A stretch of DNA of 13,333 nt. Origin: DATMBL01 sp035559295 (lineage in GTDB: Bacteria > Desulfobacterota > Binatia > UBA9968). The stretch is taken from NCBI GenBank assembly GCA_035559295.1, contig DATMBL010000214.1:1-13333 (forward strand), written 5' to 3'. Shown here in pieces: positions 7,227 to 13,333 of the stretch. The notes under the pieces are model-generated. The model saw only the letters and a program-made list of their open reading frames with translations, ran no database searches and was not told where the DNA came from. The stretch's first letter is position 1. Each line of letters starts with the position of its first letter. The position numbers were made by a program, and so were the translations under genes.

Positions 7227-7733
7227 TCACTTCTCCTCTTTGATTTCGGGAAACAGATCGCGTTTCGGCGCATGGGCCCGCTTCCAGACCATCACGCTCC
7301 GCGCGTAATCGATCACCACCCTGCCGTCTTGGTTGATCCCGCGGGTGCGCACCTTGACGATGCCCCACTGCGGCTTCGACTTTGACTCGCGTTTTTCCAA
7401 CACTTCGGATTCGGAGTAGATCGTATCGCCTACAAAAACCGGATTGGGCAGCTTGATTTCGTCCCATCCCAACGCAAAGCCGTTTTCGCTCACGTCGGCC
7501 ACGCCCATGCCCGCGACGATCGCCAGCGTCAGAGCGCTGTTGACGAGGCACCTGCCGAATTCGGTGCGTTTGCCGTACTCGTTGTTGAAATGGATCTGGT
7601 TCGTGTTGTTCGTGAGCAGCGTAAACCAGATGTTGTCGGCTTCGGTGATCGTGCGCCCGAGCCGGCAGCGATAGACATCGCCGATCTCGAAGTCTTCGAA
7701 GTAACGTCCTTCCCACCCCGGTTTGACCGCCAT
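7227..7733 (-). CDS. MaoC-family (R-specific) enoyl-CoA hydratase/dehydratase
   Basis: This 168-residue single hot-dog-domain protein carries 'YFEDFEIGDV' (11-20), 'GRTITEADNIWFTLLTNN' (26-43), 'HFNNEY' and 'EFGRCLVNS' (58-66), then 'PVFVGDTIYSESEVLE', typical of MaoC dehydratases that hydrate trans-enoyl-CoA or dehydrate beta-hydroxyacyl-CoA. The catalytic His is His48, but the usual Asp five residues earlier is Asn43 (TNNTNQIH where PhaJ-type enzymes have GDxNPxH). ATG at 7733 was chosen because AAAGGGGC stands five bases before it; a longer frame from 7757 lacks this. It is transcribed ahead of the CoA-transferase and divergently from the acyl-CoA dehydrogenase. The related mesaconyl-/itaconyl-CoA hydratase roles fit the context but are inferred. 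Confidence 0.87.
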   Translation of the reverse strand: MAVKPGWEGRYFEDFEIGDVYRCRLGRTITEADNIWFTLLTNNTNQIHFNNEYGKRTEFGRCLVNSALTLAIVAGMGVADVSENGFALGWDEIKLPNPVFVGDTIYSESEVLEKRESKSKPQWGIVKVRTRGINQDGRVVIDYARSVMVWKRAHAPKRDLFPEIKEEK

Positions 7734-7737
7734 ACTC

Positions 7738-7745
7738 GCCCCTTT
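7738..7745 (-). promoter_or_regulatory. Ribosome binding site fixing the MaoC start
   Basis: AAAGGGGC on the minus strand ends five bases before ATG at 7733, which favours the 168-residue product over an in-frame start at 7757. Confidence 0.55.
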
Positions 7746-7839
7746 CTGAATCGGCACCGCCCTATGCTACTATGCTTCGCAGTCCACCTTGCGCAAACGG
7801 CAAAAAAACGGTCGTGCCCGACTGTCGGAAACATAAGAC

Positions 7840-7928
7840 TTTCTCGCGCCGAGAGCGCAAAGGGCGCAAACGCGTATAATTCTTTTCTTTTGAAAACTTC
7901 GCGTCCCTAGCGTTCTTTGCGCGAGATT
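7840..7928. repeat. Imperfect palindromic repeat element (MITE/REP-like)
   Basis: The left part (about 7841-7870, TTCTCGCGCCGAGAGCGCAA onward) and the right part (about 7899-7928, ending CTTTGCGCGAGATT) are reverse complements at about 21 of 30 positions. They flank an AT-rich centre of ~28 bases. The 'GAGAGCGCAAAGGGCGCAAA ... GCGTCCCTAGCGTTCTTTGCGCGAG' style matches a commonly seen family of dispersed extragenic palindromes in deltaproteobacterial-type genomes (general recollection). No open reading frame is inside. Confidence 0.55.
7875..7880 (+). promoter_or_regulatory. Perfect -10 box (TATAAT) within the palindrome
   Basis: TATAAT at 7875-7880 stands in the AT-rich centre of the palindromic element, ~150 bases before the acyl-CoA dehydrogenase start. 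No good -35 lies 16-18 bases upstream (the positions read AGAGCG), so it may be a weak or activator-dependent promoter, or chance in an AT-rich loop. Confidence 0.3.
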
Positions 7929-8026
7929 TTCCCATTGTTTCTTACTTGCGGCCGGGGCGCGCTCTGCCGTTCGTGAATTCTGTGGTGAGTGTTGGTTCTA
8001 CAGGCGCCTAATTATAGGAGGAATCG

Positions 8027-9193
8027 ATGGATTTCAACCTGACCCAGGAGCAAGTTCAAATCCGCGAGGAGATCCGCCGAGTTTGTCGCGAATTTCCCGA
8101 CGCCTACTGGCGCCAGGTGGACCGCGAGCGCGCCTATCCCGAAGCGTTCGTGCGCAAGCTGAGCGAACTCGGGTGGCTCGCCGCGCTGATTCCCGAACAG
8201 TACGGAGGCACCGGGCTCGGCATCACCGAGGCGAGCATCATCCTCGAGGAAATCAACCGGTCGGGGGGCGTTGCGACGGCCTGTCACGCGCAGATGTACA
8301 CCATGGGGACGCTGTTGCGCCACGGGAGCGAAGAACAGAAAAAACGCTACCTGCCGAAGATCGCGAGCGGCGAGCTGCGCCTGCAGGCGTTCGGCGTCAC
8401 CGAGCCCGACGCGGGATCGGAAAGCACCCGGATCCAAACCACCGCCAAGCGCGAGGGCGATCGCTACGTCATCAGCGGCCAGAAGATCTTCATCTCGAGG
8501 GTGATGGAATCCGATCTGATGCTGCTGCTCGCCCGAACCACTCCGTATGACCAACTCGAAGACAAAACCAAGGGCCTCTCGGTCTTTATCGTGGACCTGC
8601 GCGAGCCCCGCGCCCAGGGAAGACTCGAAGTCAAACCGCTCGATCTCATGATCAACCATCATACCAACGCGCTCTTTTTCGATCGGGTCGAAGTCCCGGC
8701 GGAAAATTTGATCGGCCAGGAAGGCATGGGCTTTCGCTACATCATCGACGGCTGGAACGCCGAGCGCATCCTGGTTGCCGCCGAAGCGATCGGCGACGGC
8801 CGCTGGTTCATCGAGCGCGCCGCGAAGTACGCGTCCGAACGCGTGGTGTTCGGCCGGCCGATCGGCGCCAATCAGGGCGTTCAGTTTCCGATCGCCCAGG
8901 CTTTTGCCCGAATCGAGGCGGCCGACCTGGTGCGCTATCAGGCGGCGACGAAGTTCGACCGCAACGAAAAGTGCGGGGCCGAAGCCAACATGGCGAAGCT
9001 CCTGGCGTCCGAAGCGGCATGGGAAGCGGCGAATGCCTGTCTCACCACCCACGGCGGTTACGGCTTTGCCGTCGAATACGACGTAGAACGGAAGTTTCGC
9101 GAGACCCGGCTCCTGACCATTGCGCCGGTCAGCAACAATCTGGTGCTCGCTTATATCGGCCAGCACGTGCTCGGAATGCCGAAATCGTACTGA
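8027..9193 (+). CDS. Acyl-CoA dehydrogenase family flavoprotein
   Basis: The 388-residue length is standard for the family, which oxidises acyl-CoA to 2-enoyl-CoA with FAD and passes electrons to ETF. The N-terminal helical domain includes 'LGWLAALIPEQYGGTGLG' (48-65). The middle beta domain has 'AFGVTEPDAGSE' (121-132) and 'GQKIFIS' (151-157). The C-terminal domain has 'ERVVFGRPIGANQGVQFPIA' (271-290) and 'THGGYGFAVEYDVERKFRE' (341-359). The usual catalytic Glu of the IYEGT motif is absent: the position reads Pro367 (TIAPVS). Glu246 in 'WNAERILVAA' aligns with the catalytic Glu of isovaleryl-CoA dehydrogenase. The start is set by AGGAGG five bases before ATG. It is divergent from MaoC-CaiB. 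The substrate is unknown; a branched or dicarboxylic acyl-CoA is plausible. Confidence 0.9.
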   Translation: MDFNLTQEQVQIREEIRRVCREFPDAYWRQVDRERAYPEAFVRKLSELGWLAALIPEQYGGTGLGITEASIILEEINRSGGVATACHAQMYTMGTLLRHGSEEQKKRYLPKIASGELRLQAFGVTEPDAGSESTRIQTTAKREGDRYVISGQKIFISRVMESDLMLLLARTTPYDQLEDKTKGLSVFIVDLREPRAQGRLEVKPLDLMINHHTNALFFDRVEVPAENLIGQEGMGFRYIIDGWNAERILVAAEAIGDGRWFIERAAKYASERVVFGRPIGANQGVQFPIAQAFARIEAADLVRYQAATKFDRNEKCGAEANMAKLLASEAAWEAANACLTTHGGYGFAVEYDVERKFRETRLLTIAPVSNNLVLAYIGQHVLGMPKSY

Positions 9194-9235
9194 ACTGCGC
9201 TCTCCCCGTGCCCGACTCTATCGCCAACGCGCAAA

Positions 9236-9276
9236 CGTAGGAGCGCTCACCGGAAGCTCGAGGCGGCCAACCTACG
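9236..9276. terminator. Inverted repeat between convergent genes
   Basis: CGTAGG (9236-9241) and CCTACG (9271-9276) are complementary, with a smaller GAGC/GCTC pair inside. They lie in the 89-base gap between the dehydrogenase and MFS stop codons. The stem is short and no T-run follows, so termination is only possible. Confidence 0.2.
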
Positions 9277-9282
9277 CTGAGG

Positions 9283-10467
9283 TCAGTTCCCGTTCCTTGC
9301 CGCCAACTTTACGATCCACAAAGCCAGGAGAAAGAGCGCGAGCGATCCAAGCGAGCCGACGACGAACACGCCGCCGATGCCGGCGGCGTGCGCGATGAGC
9401 CCGCCGGCCGACGGCCCGAGAATGTTACCGAGATCGCCGGCGGCGTTGTAGACACCCGAAGCCAAACCGCGGCGGATCTTGCTTTCAGGAACGTCTTGAA
9501 CGAGGCCCGCTGCGTTCGCCACGATCACGACCGCTCGCATCAAGCCCGAGAGCACGTAGACCGCCAGGATCTCGCCGAAGCCGTTGAAGAGCGGAATCGA
9601 CATGAGAATTGCCGATTGCAGCGGCAGGCCCGCATACGACAACTTGCGGTGGCCAAATCGGTTTACAATATGGCCGCTGATCGGTCGCGTGACGGCGTTA
9701 CAGCCGGCGTAAGCCGCGCGAATCACGCCGACTTGCGTCAGGTTCATCCCGACCGACAAGCCGTAAAGCGAGATGAACACACCGCCCATCTGGTGCAGCA
9801 GGTTCAGGAACAGCGCGACGATCACCACCGTCGCGAGCCGGGGGTCCAGCACCGCCCGCAAAGAATCGCCCCAGGTCACCTTTTCGCGCCGAGCTTCCTT
9901 CGAGCTCACCGCCGATCCGCCGGCGGGCCCGTGAAGCCACCAGAGCAACCCGACCGCCACCAATGACAGCGCGGCGCCGGCCTGGAACGTGAGCCGGTAG
10001 CCGAAATGATCGGCGATCAAGCCGCCGAAGAAATTCCCGGTGGAATAGCCGAGCGCCAGGCTCCCCACGTAGTAACCCATGGCATGGTTGCGGTTTTCAT
10101 CCGGCGGCAACGACTCGACGAAAAACGCCATGTAGAGCGTGGTCAACGCGCCGTAAGCGAAGCCGTTCAACGCGTGGACGATCGCAAACGTCAGACTGTC
10201 GTAAGCAAAACCGTAGCAGAGATTCGTCAGTCCCATGGCGAGTACCGCGCTCGAGATCAAAACGCGCGCGCGGTTGTGATGGTACGCCATCCCGACCGGC
10301 AAGCGCGACACGAGGGCCAAGACGGGCCCGAGCGAGATCAAGGTGCCGATCGCCGCAACCGGAATCCGCAGCTGGTCGAGATAAGGCGGAATGATCGTCG
10401 AAGCGGAGTTGCTTTGGACGGTTACCGCTACGATCGGCACCAGCAGTTTTAAGGTTTCGCGTTTCAT
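9283..10467 (-). CDS. Major facilitator superfamily transporter
   Basis: This 394-residue, strongly hydrophobic protein has about 12 predicted membrane segments in two halves separated by a basic cytoplasmic loop ('SSKEARREKVTWGDSL', about 188-203). The motif-A-like loop after segment 2 reads 'RLPVGMAYHHNRARVL', and its repeat in the second half reads 'RPISGHIVNRFGHRKLS', both close to the G-x-x-x-(D)-R-x-G-R consensus. The N-terminus 'MKRETLKLLVPIVAV' is a plausible first helix; ATG at 10467 was chosen over a TTG at 10491 whose eight extra residues are Pro-rich. It sits between the dehydrogenase and the lyase, divergent from the latter. Uptake of the acid processed by the neighbouring CoA enzymes or export of a metabolite are both possible. 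Specificity cannot be read from the sequence. Confidence 0.87.
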   Translation of the reverse strand: MKRETLKLLVPIVAVTVQSNSASTIIPPYLDQLRIPVAAIGTLISLGPVLALVSRLPVGMAYHHNRARVLISSAVLAMGLTNLCYGFAYDSLTFAIVHALNGFAYGALTTLYMAFFVESLPPDENRNHAMGYYVGSLALGYSTGNFFGGLIADHFGYRLTFQAGAALSLVAVGLLWWLHGPAGGSAVSSKEARREKVTWGDSLRAVLDPRLATVVIVALFLNLLHQMGGVFISLYGLSVGMNLTQVGVIRAAYAGCNAVTRPISGHIVNRFGHRKLSYAGLPLQSAILMSIPLFNGFGEILAVYVLSGLMRAVVIVANAAGLVQDVPESKIRRGLASGVYNAAGDLGNILGPSAGGLIAHAAGIGGVFVVGSLGSLALFLLALWIVKLAARNGN

Positions 10468-10628
10468 CCGAGAGGCGGGGGGCGGTGGCAAGCGCGGCGC
10501 ATGGGTCCTTTATGTTACGAAAGCCGCTCGCGCGCAACCCAAAACGCATGACGCCGCGACGTTACGCGTGCGGCGCTCATAGACATTTTTACCGCCTTCA
10601 GGTAAGGAAGCCGTCAAGGAGAGGCGCC
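10468..10628. other. Divergent intergenic region between MFS and lyase genes
   Basis: The 161-base gap probably holds promoters for both directions, but I find no convincing -35/-10 pair. TAACAT on the minus strand near 10512-10517 is a weak -10 candidate for the MFS gene. Confidence 0.3.
10616..10621 (+). promoter_or_regulatory. Ribosome binding site fixing the start of the CoA-ester lyase
   Basis: AAGGAG ends seven bases before ATG at 10629. This selects the 296-residue product over the open frame that reaches back to 10485. Confidence 0.65.
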
Positions 10629-11519
10629 ATGGAACTCAAACGATCCTGGATGTTTGTCCCCGGGCATCGTCAGAAAATGATCGACAAAGCGCTCGGACTG
10701 AACGCCGACGCGATCATGCTCGATATCGAGGACGGCGTGGCGCCGAACGAAAAGGACACGGCGCGCCGCCTCATCGCCGAGGCGCTCGGCCGGCCCAAGG
10801 AGCCGGGCAGCCCGGCGCGTTTCGTGCGCATCAACGCAATCGCCCACGAGCGGATGCAAGCCGATTTCGAGGCGGTCGTGCGACCCGGGCTGGAAGGCCT
10901 GGTGTTGCCAAAGGTGGAGAGCGCCGACGAGGTGCGCCAGATTGATGGCATACTGAACGAGCGCGAACCGAAGCTGAAGATGGATACCGGCGGAGTCAAG
11001 CTGCTCGTCGCCATCGAGAGTCCCAAAGGTTTGTTGAACGCTCCGGCGATCGCGGCCTCGAGCCCGCGAGTCGTCGGGTTGATGTTCGGCGCCGAAGACT
11101 TCGGGCGCGAGTTGGGGTTGCCGACGGCGCGCGAAGCCGAAGCCCGCGACATGCTCTACGCGCGCTCCGCGCTCGTCGTCGCCGCCGCGTCGGCGCACGT
11201 GCAGTCGGTTGACGGCGTTTGGGTCGATCTCAAAGACACCGAGGGTCTCGTCGCCTTCGCGACGCAATCGCGCCGCCTCGGATTCTCCGGCATGTCGCTG
11301 ATCCATCCCTCGCAAATCGAGCCGATCAACTCGGTTTTCAGCCCGACGCCCGAAGACGTGAGCTATGCGCGTAAGGTCGTCGAGGCCTTCGAGCAAGCGA
11401 ATGCGCGCGGCGACGGGTCCATCGCTTTCGGCGGGCAGCTGATCGATCGGCCGATCGTTGAGCGCGCCAGAAGAACGTTGGAACTCGCCGCCGCGCTCGG
11501 CGTCGAGGCCGCAAACTGA
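10629..11519 (+). CDS. CoA-ester lyase of the CitE/HpcH-HpaI superfamily (malyl-/citramalyl-CoA lyase-like)
   Basis: This 296-residue TIM-barrel lyase cleaves or forms carbon-carbon bonds in 3-hydroxyacyl-CoA esters with Mg2+. Signature segments are 'RSWMFVPGHRQKMIDKA' (5-21), 'ADAIMLDIEDGVAPNEK' (26-42), 'RFVRINA' with Arg67, 'LLVAIESPKG' with Glu130 and 'LMFGAEDFGRELG' with Asp157 (the usual Mg ligands), and 'GFSGMSLIHPSQIEPIN' (218-234). This pattern fits malyl-CoA, beta-methylmalyl-CoA and citramalyl-CoA lyases, and stand-alone CitE-like proteins. It lacks an adjacent citrate lyase alpha or gamma subunit, so it is not a citrate lyase complex member. It starts a same-strand run with the MBL-fold protein (16-base gap) and the binding protein, and is divergent from the MFS gene. 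Confidence 0.88.
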   Translation: MELKRSWMFVPGHRQKMIDKALGLNADAIMLDIEDGVAPNEKDTARRLIAEALGRPKEPGSPARFVRINAIAHERMQADFEAVVRPGLEGLVLPKVESADEVRQIDGILNEREPKLKMDTGGVKLLVAIESPKGLLNAPAIAASSPRVVGLMFGAEDFGRELGLPTAREAEARDMLYARSALVVAAASAHVQSVDGVWVDLKDTEGLVAFATQSRRLGFSGMSLIHPSQIEPINSVFSPTPEDVSYARKVVEAFEQANARGDGSIAFGGQLIDRPIVERARRTLELAAALGVEAAN

Positions 11520-11522
11520 CCA

Positions 11523-11530
11523 AGGGGAGA
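11523..11530 (+). promoter_or_regulatory. Ribosome binding site fixing the MBL-fold start
   Basis: AGGGGAGA precedes ATG at 11536 by five bases. The frame is open further upstream within the lyase gene, but this site and the following signal peptide favour 11536. Confidence 0.55.
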
Positions 11531-11535
11531 AAACT

Positions 11536-12471
11536 ATGATTCGGCTTGTTCTCGCGCTGATCGCGCTCGCGCCCGCCGTTCACGCGCACGCGGCGAGCGC
11601 GCCCGAAAAGATGACGCCGGTCAAGGTTACCGACGGCGTGTACATGTTCGAAAATTCCCGCGGCTCGGGAAACTCCACGGTGGTCATCACCGAAGACGGC
11701 GTTTTGGTGCTCGATTTTCATATCGCCAACGCCGACCAGACGCTGGCGGGCATCCGCAAGCTCACCGACAAGAAGGTCAAATACCTCGTCTCGTCGCACA
11801 GCGCCGGCGACCACGCCTCGGGAGCGTGGCATTTCCGCGAAGACAGGCCGGTCTATATCGCTACCAAGAATCAAGCGCGCGACCTGTTCATGCAGGAGGC
11901 CAAGGAGTTCGAAGAGAGAAAGAAATCCGACGACCCGCGTAACGCGCCTTACAAAAGCGGGGAGCTGGTACGGCCCGATATCGCCTTCGACGGCGCGCTC
12001 ACGCTTTATTTCGGCGGCTTGACCTTCGTGATGACCGCCGAGGGCAGGGGCCACAGCAGCGGAGATCTGACGGTTTACATTCCGCAGAAGCGCGTGATGC
12101 TCATGGGCGATCTGCTCGACACCGAAATCCATCCCGGCCAGGGCGAGTCGGCCGGGGTTTTTTACTCGAACGTCGAAGGCTGGATGAGAATTCTCGATAA
12201 CATCATGCAACGAAACTTGCCGGTGGACACCTACGTCCCGGGCCACGGGCCCGTGCACATCGGACGGGGCGTTAAGGATCTCGAGGAGCAAAAGCGCTAT
12301 TTCGTCACTCTGCGTGACGAGGTCGCGAAGATGGTGCAAGCCGGAAAGAGCCTGGCACAAATTGAAAAAGAGTTTAAAGTGCCCCAAGAATTCGCCCACT
12401 ATAAGCGCCCGGAACGGTTGAATCAGTTCATCAAGCTCTTTTATCATCAACTGGCCGAGACCGGATATTGA
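11536..12471 (+). CDS. Exported metallo-beta-lactamase-fold hydrolase, variant metal site
   Basis: This 311-residue protein begins with a short hydrophobic signal peptide ending near A-H-A (residues 1-19). The MBL fold follows: 'GNSTVVITEDGVLVLDFH' (45-62), the metal loop 'SSHSAGDHASG' (86-96), 'GRGHSSGDLTVYIP' with His173, 'LMGDLLDTE' with Asp192, and 'VPGHGPVH' with His237. The canonical HxHxDH reads H-S-A-G-D-H, so the second His is Ala90, while His88, Asp92, His93, His173, Asp192 and His237 are kept. It resembles periplasmic MBL proteins of the quinoprotein-relay or SoxH-like kind. It sits 16 bases after the lyase and 24 before the binding protein, suggesting one transcript. Substrate unknown. 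Confidence 0.82.
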   Translation: MIRLVLALIALAPAVHAHAASAPEKMTPVKVTDGVYMFENSRGSGNSTVVITEDGVLVLDFHIANADQTLAGIRKLTDKKVKYLVSSHSAGDHASGAWHFREDRPVYIATKNQARDLFMQEAKEFEERKKSDDPRNAPYKSGELVRPDIAFDGALTLYFGGLTFVMTAEGRGHSSGDLTVYIPQKRVMLMGDLLDTEIHPGQGESAGVFYSNVEGWMRILDNIMQRNLPVDTYVPGHGPVHIGRGVKDLEEQKRYFVTLRDEVAKMVQAGKSLAQIEKEFKVPQEFAHYKRPERLNQFIKLFYHQLAETGY

Positions 12472-12495
12472 TCGTTCTGCAACGAGGAGGCCTCT

Positions 12496-13333
12496 ATGAT
12501 CGTCACCGCGCTCGCGTTCCTGTTTGGCTTGACGGTTTGTTTTTCCCGCCCCGCGCCGGCGCAAACCGGCAAACCGGTCAAAGTCTCCGAGCTGGCCGCC
12601 TACGCCAAAGACGATCGCGAGAAGATGCTCTACGCCGGCGCCAAAGCGGAAGGCAAAGTCACCTGGTACACCTCGCTCGCGGGAGGATCCTACAAAGAGC
12701 TCGCGTCTGTCTTCGAAAGCAAATACCCCGGCGTCAAAGTCGAAGCCTATCGCGCCACGAGCCAGGAGCTGATGTCGCGCGTGATCGCGGAAAGCCAGGC
12801 GAGGCGGTTCATCGCCGACACCCTGGAAAGCACGATCCCGCTGCTCCGCTTCATGCGCGACCAGAAGCTGCTCGTTCCCTTCTTCTCGCCCTGGCTTGCG
12901 AAATACCCTCAATTCTCGAAGGAGCCGGCGGGTAAGGGGCTCGTGTATTGGGCGATCGATCGCGAATCCCATATCGTACTTTCGTACCACAAGCATTCCG
13001 TTCCGCCCGACGCCGTACCGAAAAACTACGAGGGCCTGCTCAATCCGAAACTCAAGGGCAAGATCGGTTTTGCCGGCAGCGACACCGGCACCCGGACCGT
13101 CGGCGCGATGCTCAAATTCAAGGGCGAAGAATATTTGAAGAAGCTCGCGGCCCAGAACCCGGCCGTGCACAACGTTTCCGCCCGGGCGCTCCTCGATCTC
13201 GTCATTTCGGGCGAAATCGGCCTCTCACCCACCACTTTTCGCAACCATGCCGAGGTATCGATCGCTGCGGGCGCGCCGATCGCATGGGTGCCGATGGAAG
13301 TGGTTCCAACCAACTCCGGCTCGACGGCGGTTG
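12496..13333 (+). CDS. Periplasmic solute-binding protein, FbpA-like ABC family (3' end outside window)
   Basis: The frame from ATG at 12496 is open to the window end (279 codons), so the C-terminus is missing; complete relatives are usually 320-350 residues. A signal peptide 'MIVTALAFLFGLTVCFSRPA' ends at the A-P-A site near residue 22. The mature part shows a type II binding-protein layout: 'EGKVTWYTSLAGGSYKELAS' (about 53-72), 'FESKYPGVKVEAYRATSQEL' (74-93), 'ESTIPLLRFMRDQKLLVPF' (115-133), 'YEGLLNPKLKGKIGF' (177-191) and 'VISGEIGLSP' (235-244), as in Fe(3+)/thiamine-type extracellular binding proteins. GAGGAGG at 12484-12490 drives it, 24 bases after the MBL gene. Permease and ATPase genes are not in the window. 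The ligand is unknown; many relatives in uncultured lineages have no known ligand. Confidence 0.82.
   Translation, partial: MIVTALAFLFGLTVCFSRPAPAQTGKPVKVSELAAYAKDDREKMLYAGAKAEGKVTWYTSLAGGSYKELASVFESKYPGVKVEAYRATSQELMSRVIAESQARRFIADTLESTIPLLRFMRDQKLLVPFFSPWLAKYPQFSKEPAGKGLVYWAIDRESHIVLSYHKHSVPPDAVPKNYEGLLNPKLKGKIGFAGSDTGTRTVGAMLKFKGEEYLKKLAAQNPAVHNVSARALLDLVISGEIGLSPTTFRNHAEVSIAAGAPIAWVPMEVVPTNSGSTAV

Larger units (their letters stand above)
7734..8026. other. Divergent intergenic region between MaoC and acyl-CoA dehydrogenase genes
   Basis: This 293-base gap holds no convincing gene. Its middle is the palindromic element at 7840-7928. On the minus strand TTTGCG and CATAGT, 17 bases apart, near 7765-7794 could be a weak promoter for the MaoC gene. 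AGGAGG at 8016-8021 is the strong ribosome binding site of the dehydrogenase. Confidence 0.5.

Noticed and set aside
7201..7716. N-terminal extension of the CoA-transferase frame back to 7716
   Set aside because: The extension is out of frame over the MaoC gene and is Arg/Gln/His-rich; the family start lies at 7200 or 7161.
8012..9166. A 384-codon minus-strand open frame opposite the acyl-CoA dehydrogenase
   Set aside because: It mirrors the strongly supported dehydrogenase and has no family motif; a shadow of codon bias.
11338..13170. A 610-codon open frame on the minus strand across the lyase end, MBL and binding-protein genes
   Set aside because: It lies opposite three genes with clear family motifs, ribosome binding sites and signal peptides. 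Its product is Arg/His-rich without recognisable motifs. Long antisense frames are expected in GC-rich DNA.

Overview
The window is GC-rich with strong G/C third-position bias. It carries an AsmA-type envelope protein and exported proteins with Sec-type signal peptides, which points to a Gram-negative, probably uncultured soil or groundwater bacterium. The mix of CoA-transferase, MaoC hydratase, acyl-CoA dehydrogenase, CitE-like lyase, metal-dependent amidohydrolase and FbpA-like solute-binding protein resembles gene repertoires I associate with uncultured deltaproteobacterial-type, Binatota, Rokubacteria or Tectomicrobia genomes. That placement is an impression from gene content, not a phylogeny.

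Layout. (1) Positions 1-1123: the 3' end of an AsmA-family gene (+) converges on a small ribbon-helix-helix-like gene (-). (2) 1291-4158: a glycogen debranching enzyme (+), broken by a 2-base slip in a GC run near 3052-3062, is joined by an ATGA overlap to an alpha/beta hydrolase (+). (3) 4226-5224: an amidohydrolase of the ACMSD-like family (+), convergent with a LOG/TIGR00725-like nucleotide-binding protein (-, 5281-5853). (4) 5962-11519: a block of acyl-CoA genes in alternating orientation: CaiB/BaiF CoA-transferase and MaoC dehydratase (-), acyl-CoA dehydrogenase (+), MFS transporter (-) and a CitE/HpcH-type CoA-ester lyase (+). (5) 11536-13333: the lyase runs with short gaps into an exported metallo-beta-lactamase-fold protein and an FbpA-like periplasmic binding protein cut off by the window end.

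How the genes may work together. CoA-transferase + MaoC hydratase + CitE-like lyase is the activation, hydration and cleavage logic of itaconate/citramalate or mesaconate-type C5 dicarboxylate breakdown to acetyl-CoA plus an oxo-acid. The acyl-CoA dehydrogenase could feed a saturated precursor into it, and the MFS protein could be the permease. This is an inference from gene content. Three of the enzymes differ from the textbook catalytic motif of their superfamily: Asn for Asp in MaoC, Pro for the C-terminal Glu in the dehydrogenase, and Ala for the second His of the MBL motif. The substitutions suggest divergent subfamilies.

Non-coding content: two palindromic repeat elements (about 7840-7928 and 5870-5909), an operator-like inverted repeat upstream of the small ribbon-helix-helix gene, and weak inverted repeats at convergent gene ends. 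I saw no tRNA, rRNA, CRISPR array, transposase or phage gene. I did not find a clearly new multi-gene system; the most unusual items are the variant active sites and the palindromic repeat that carries a perfect TATAAT.
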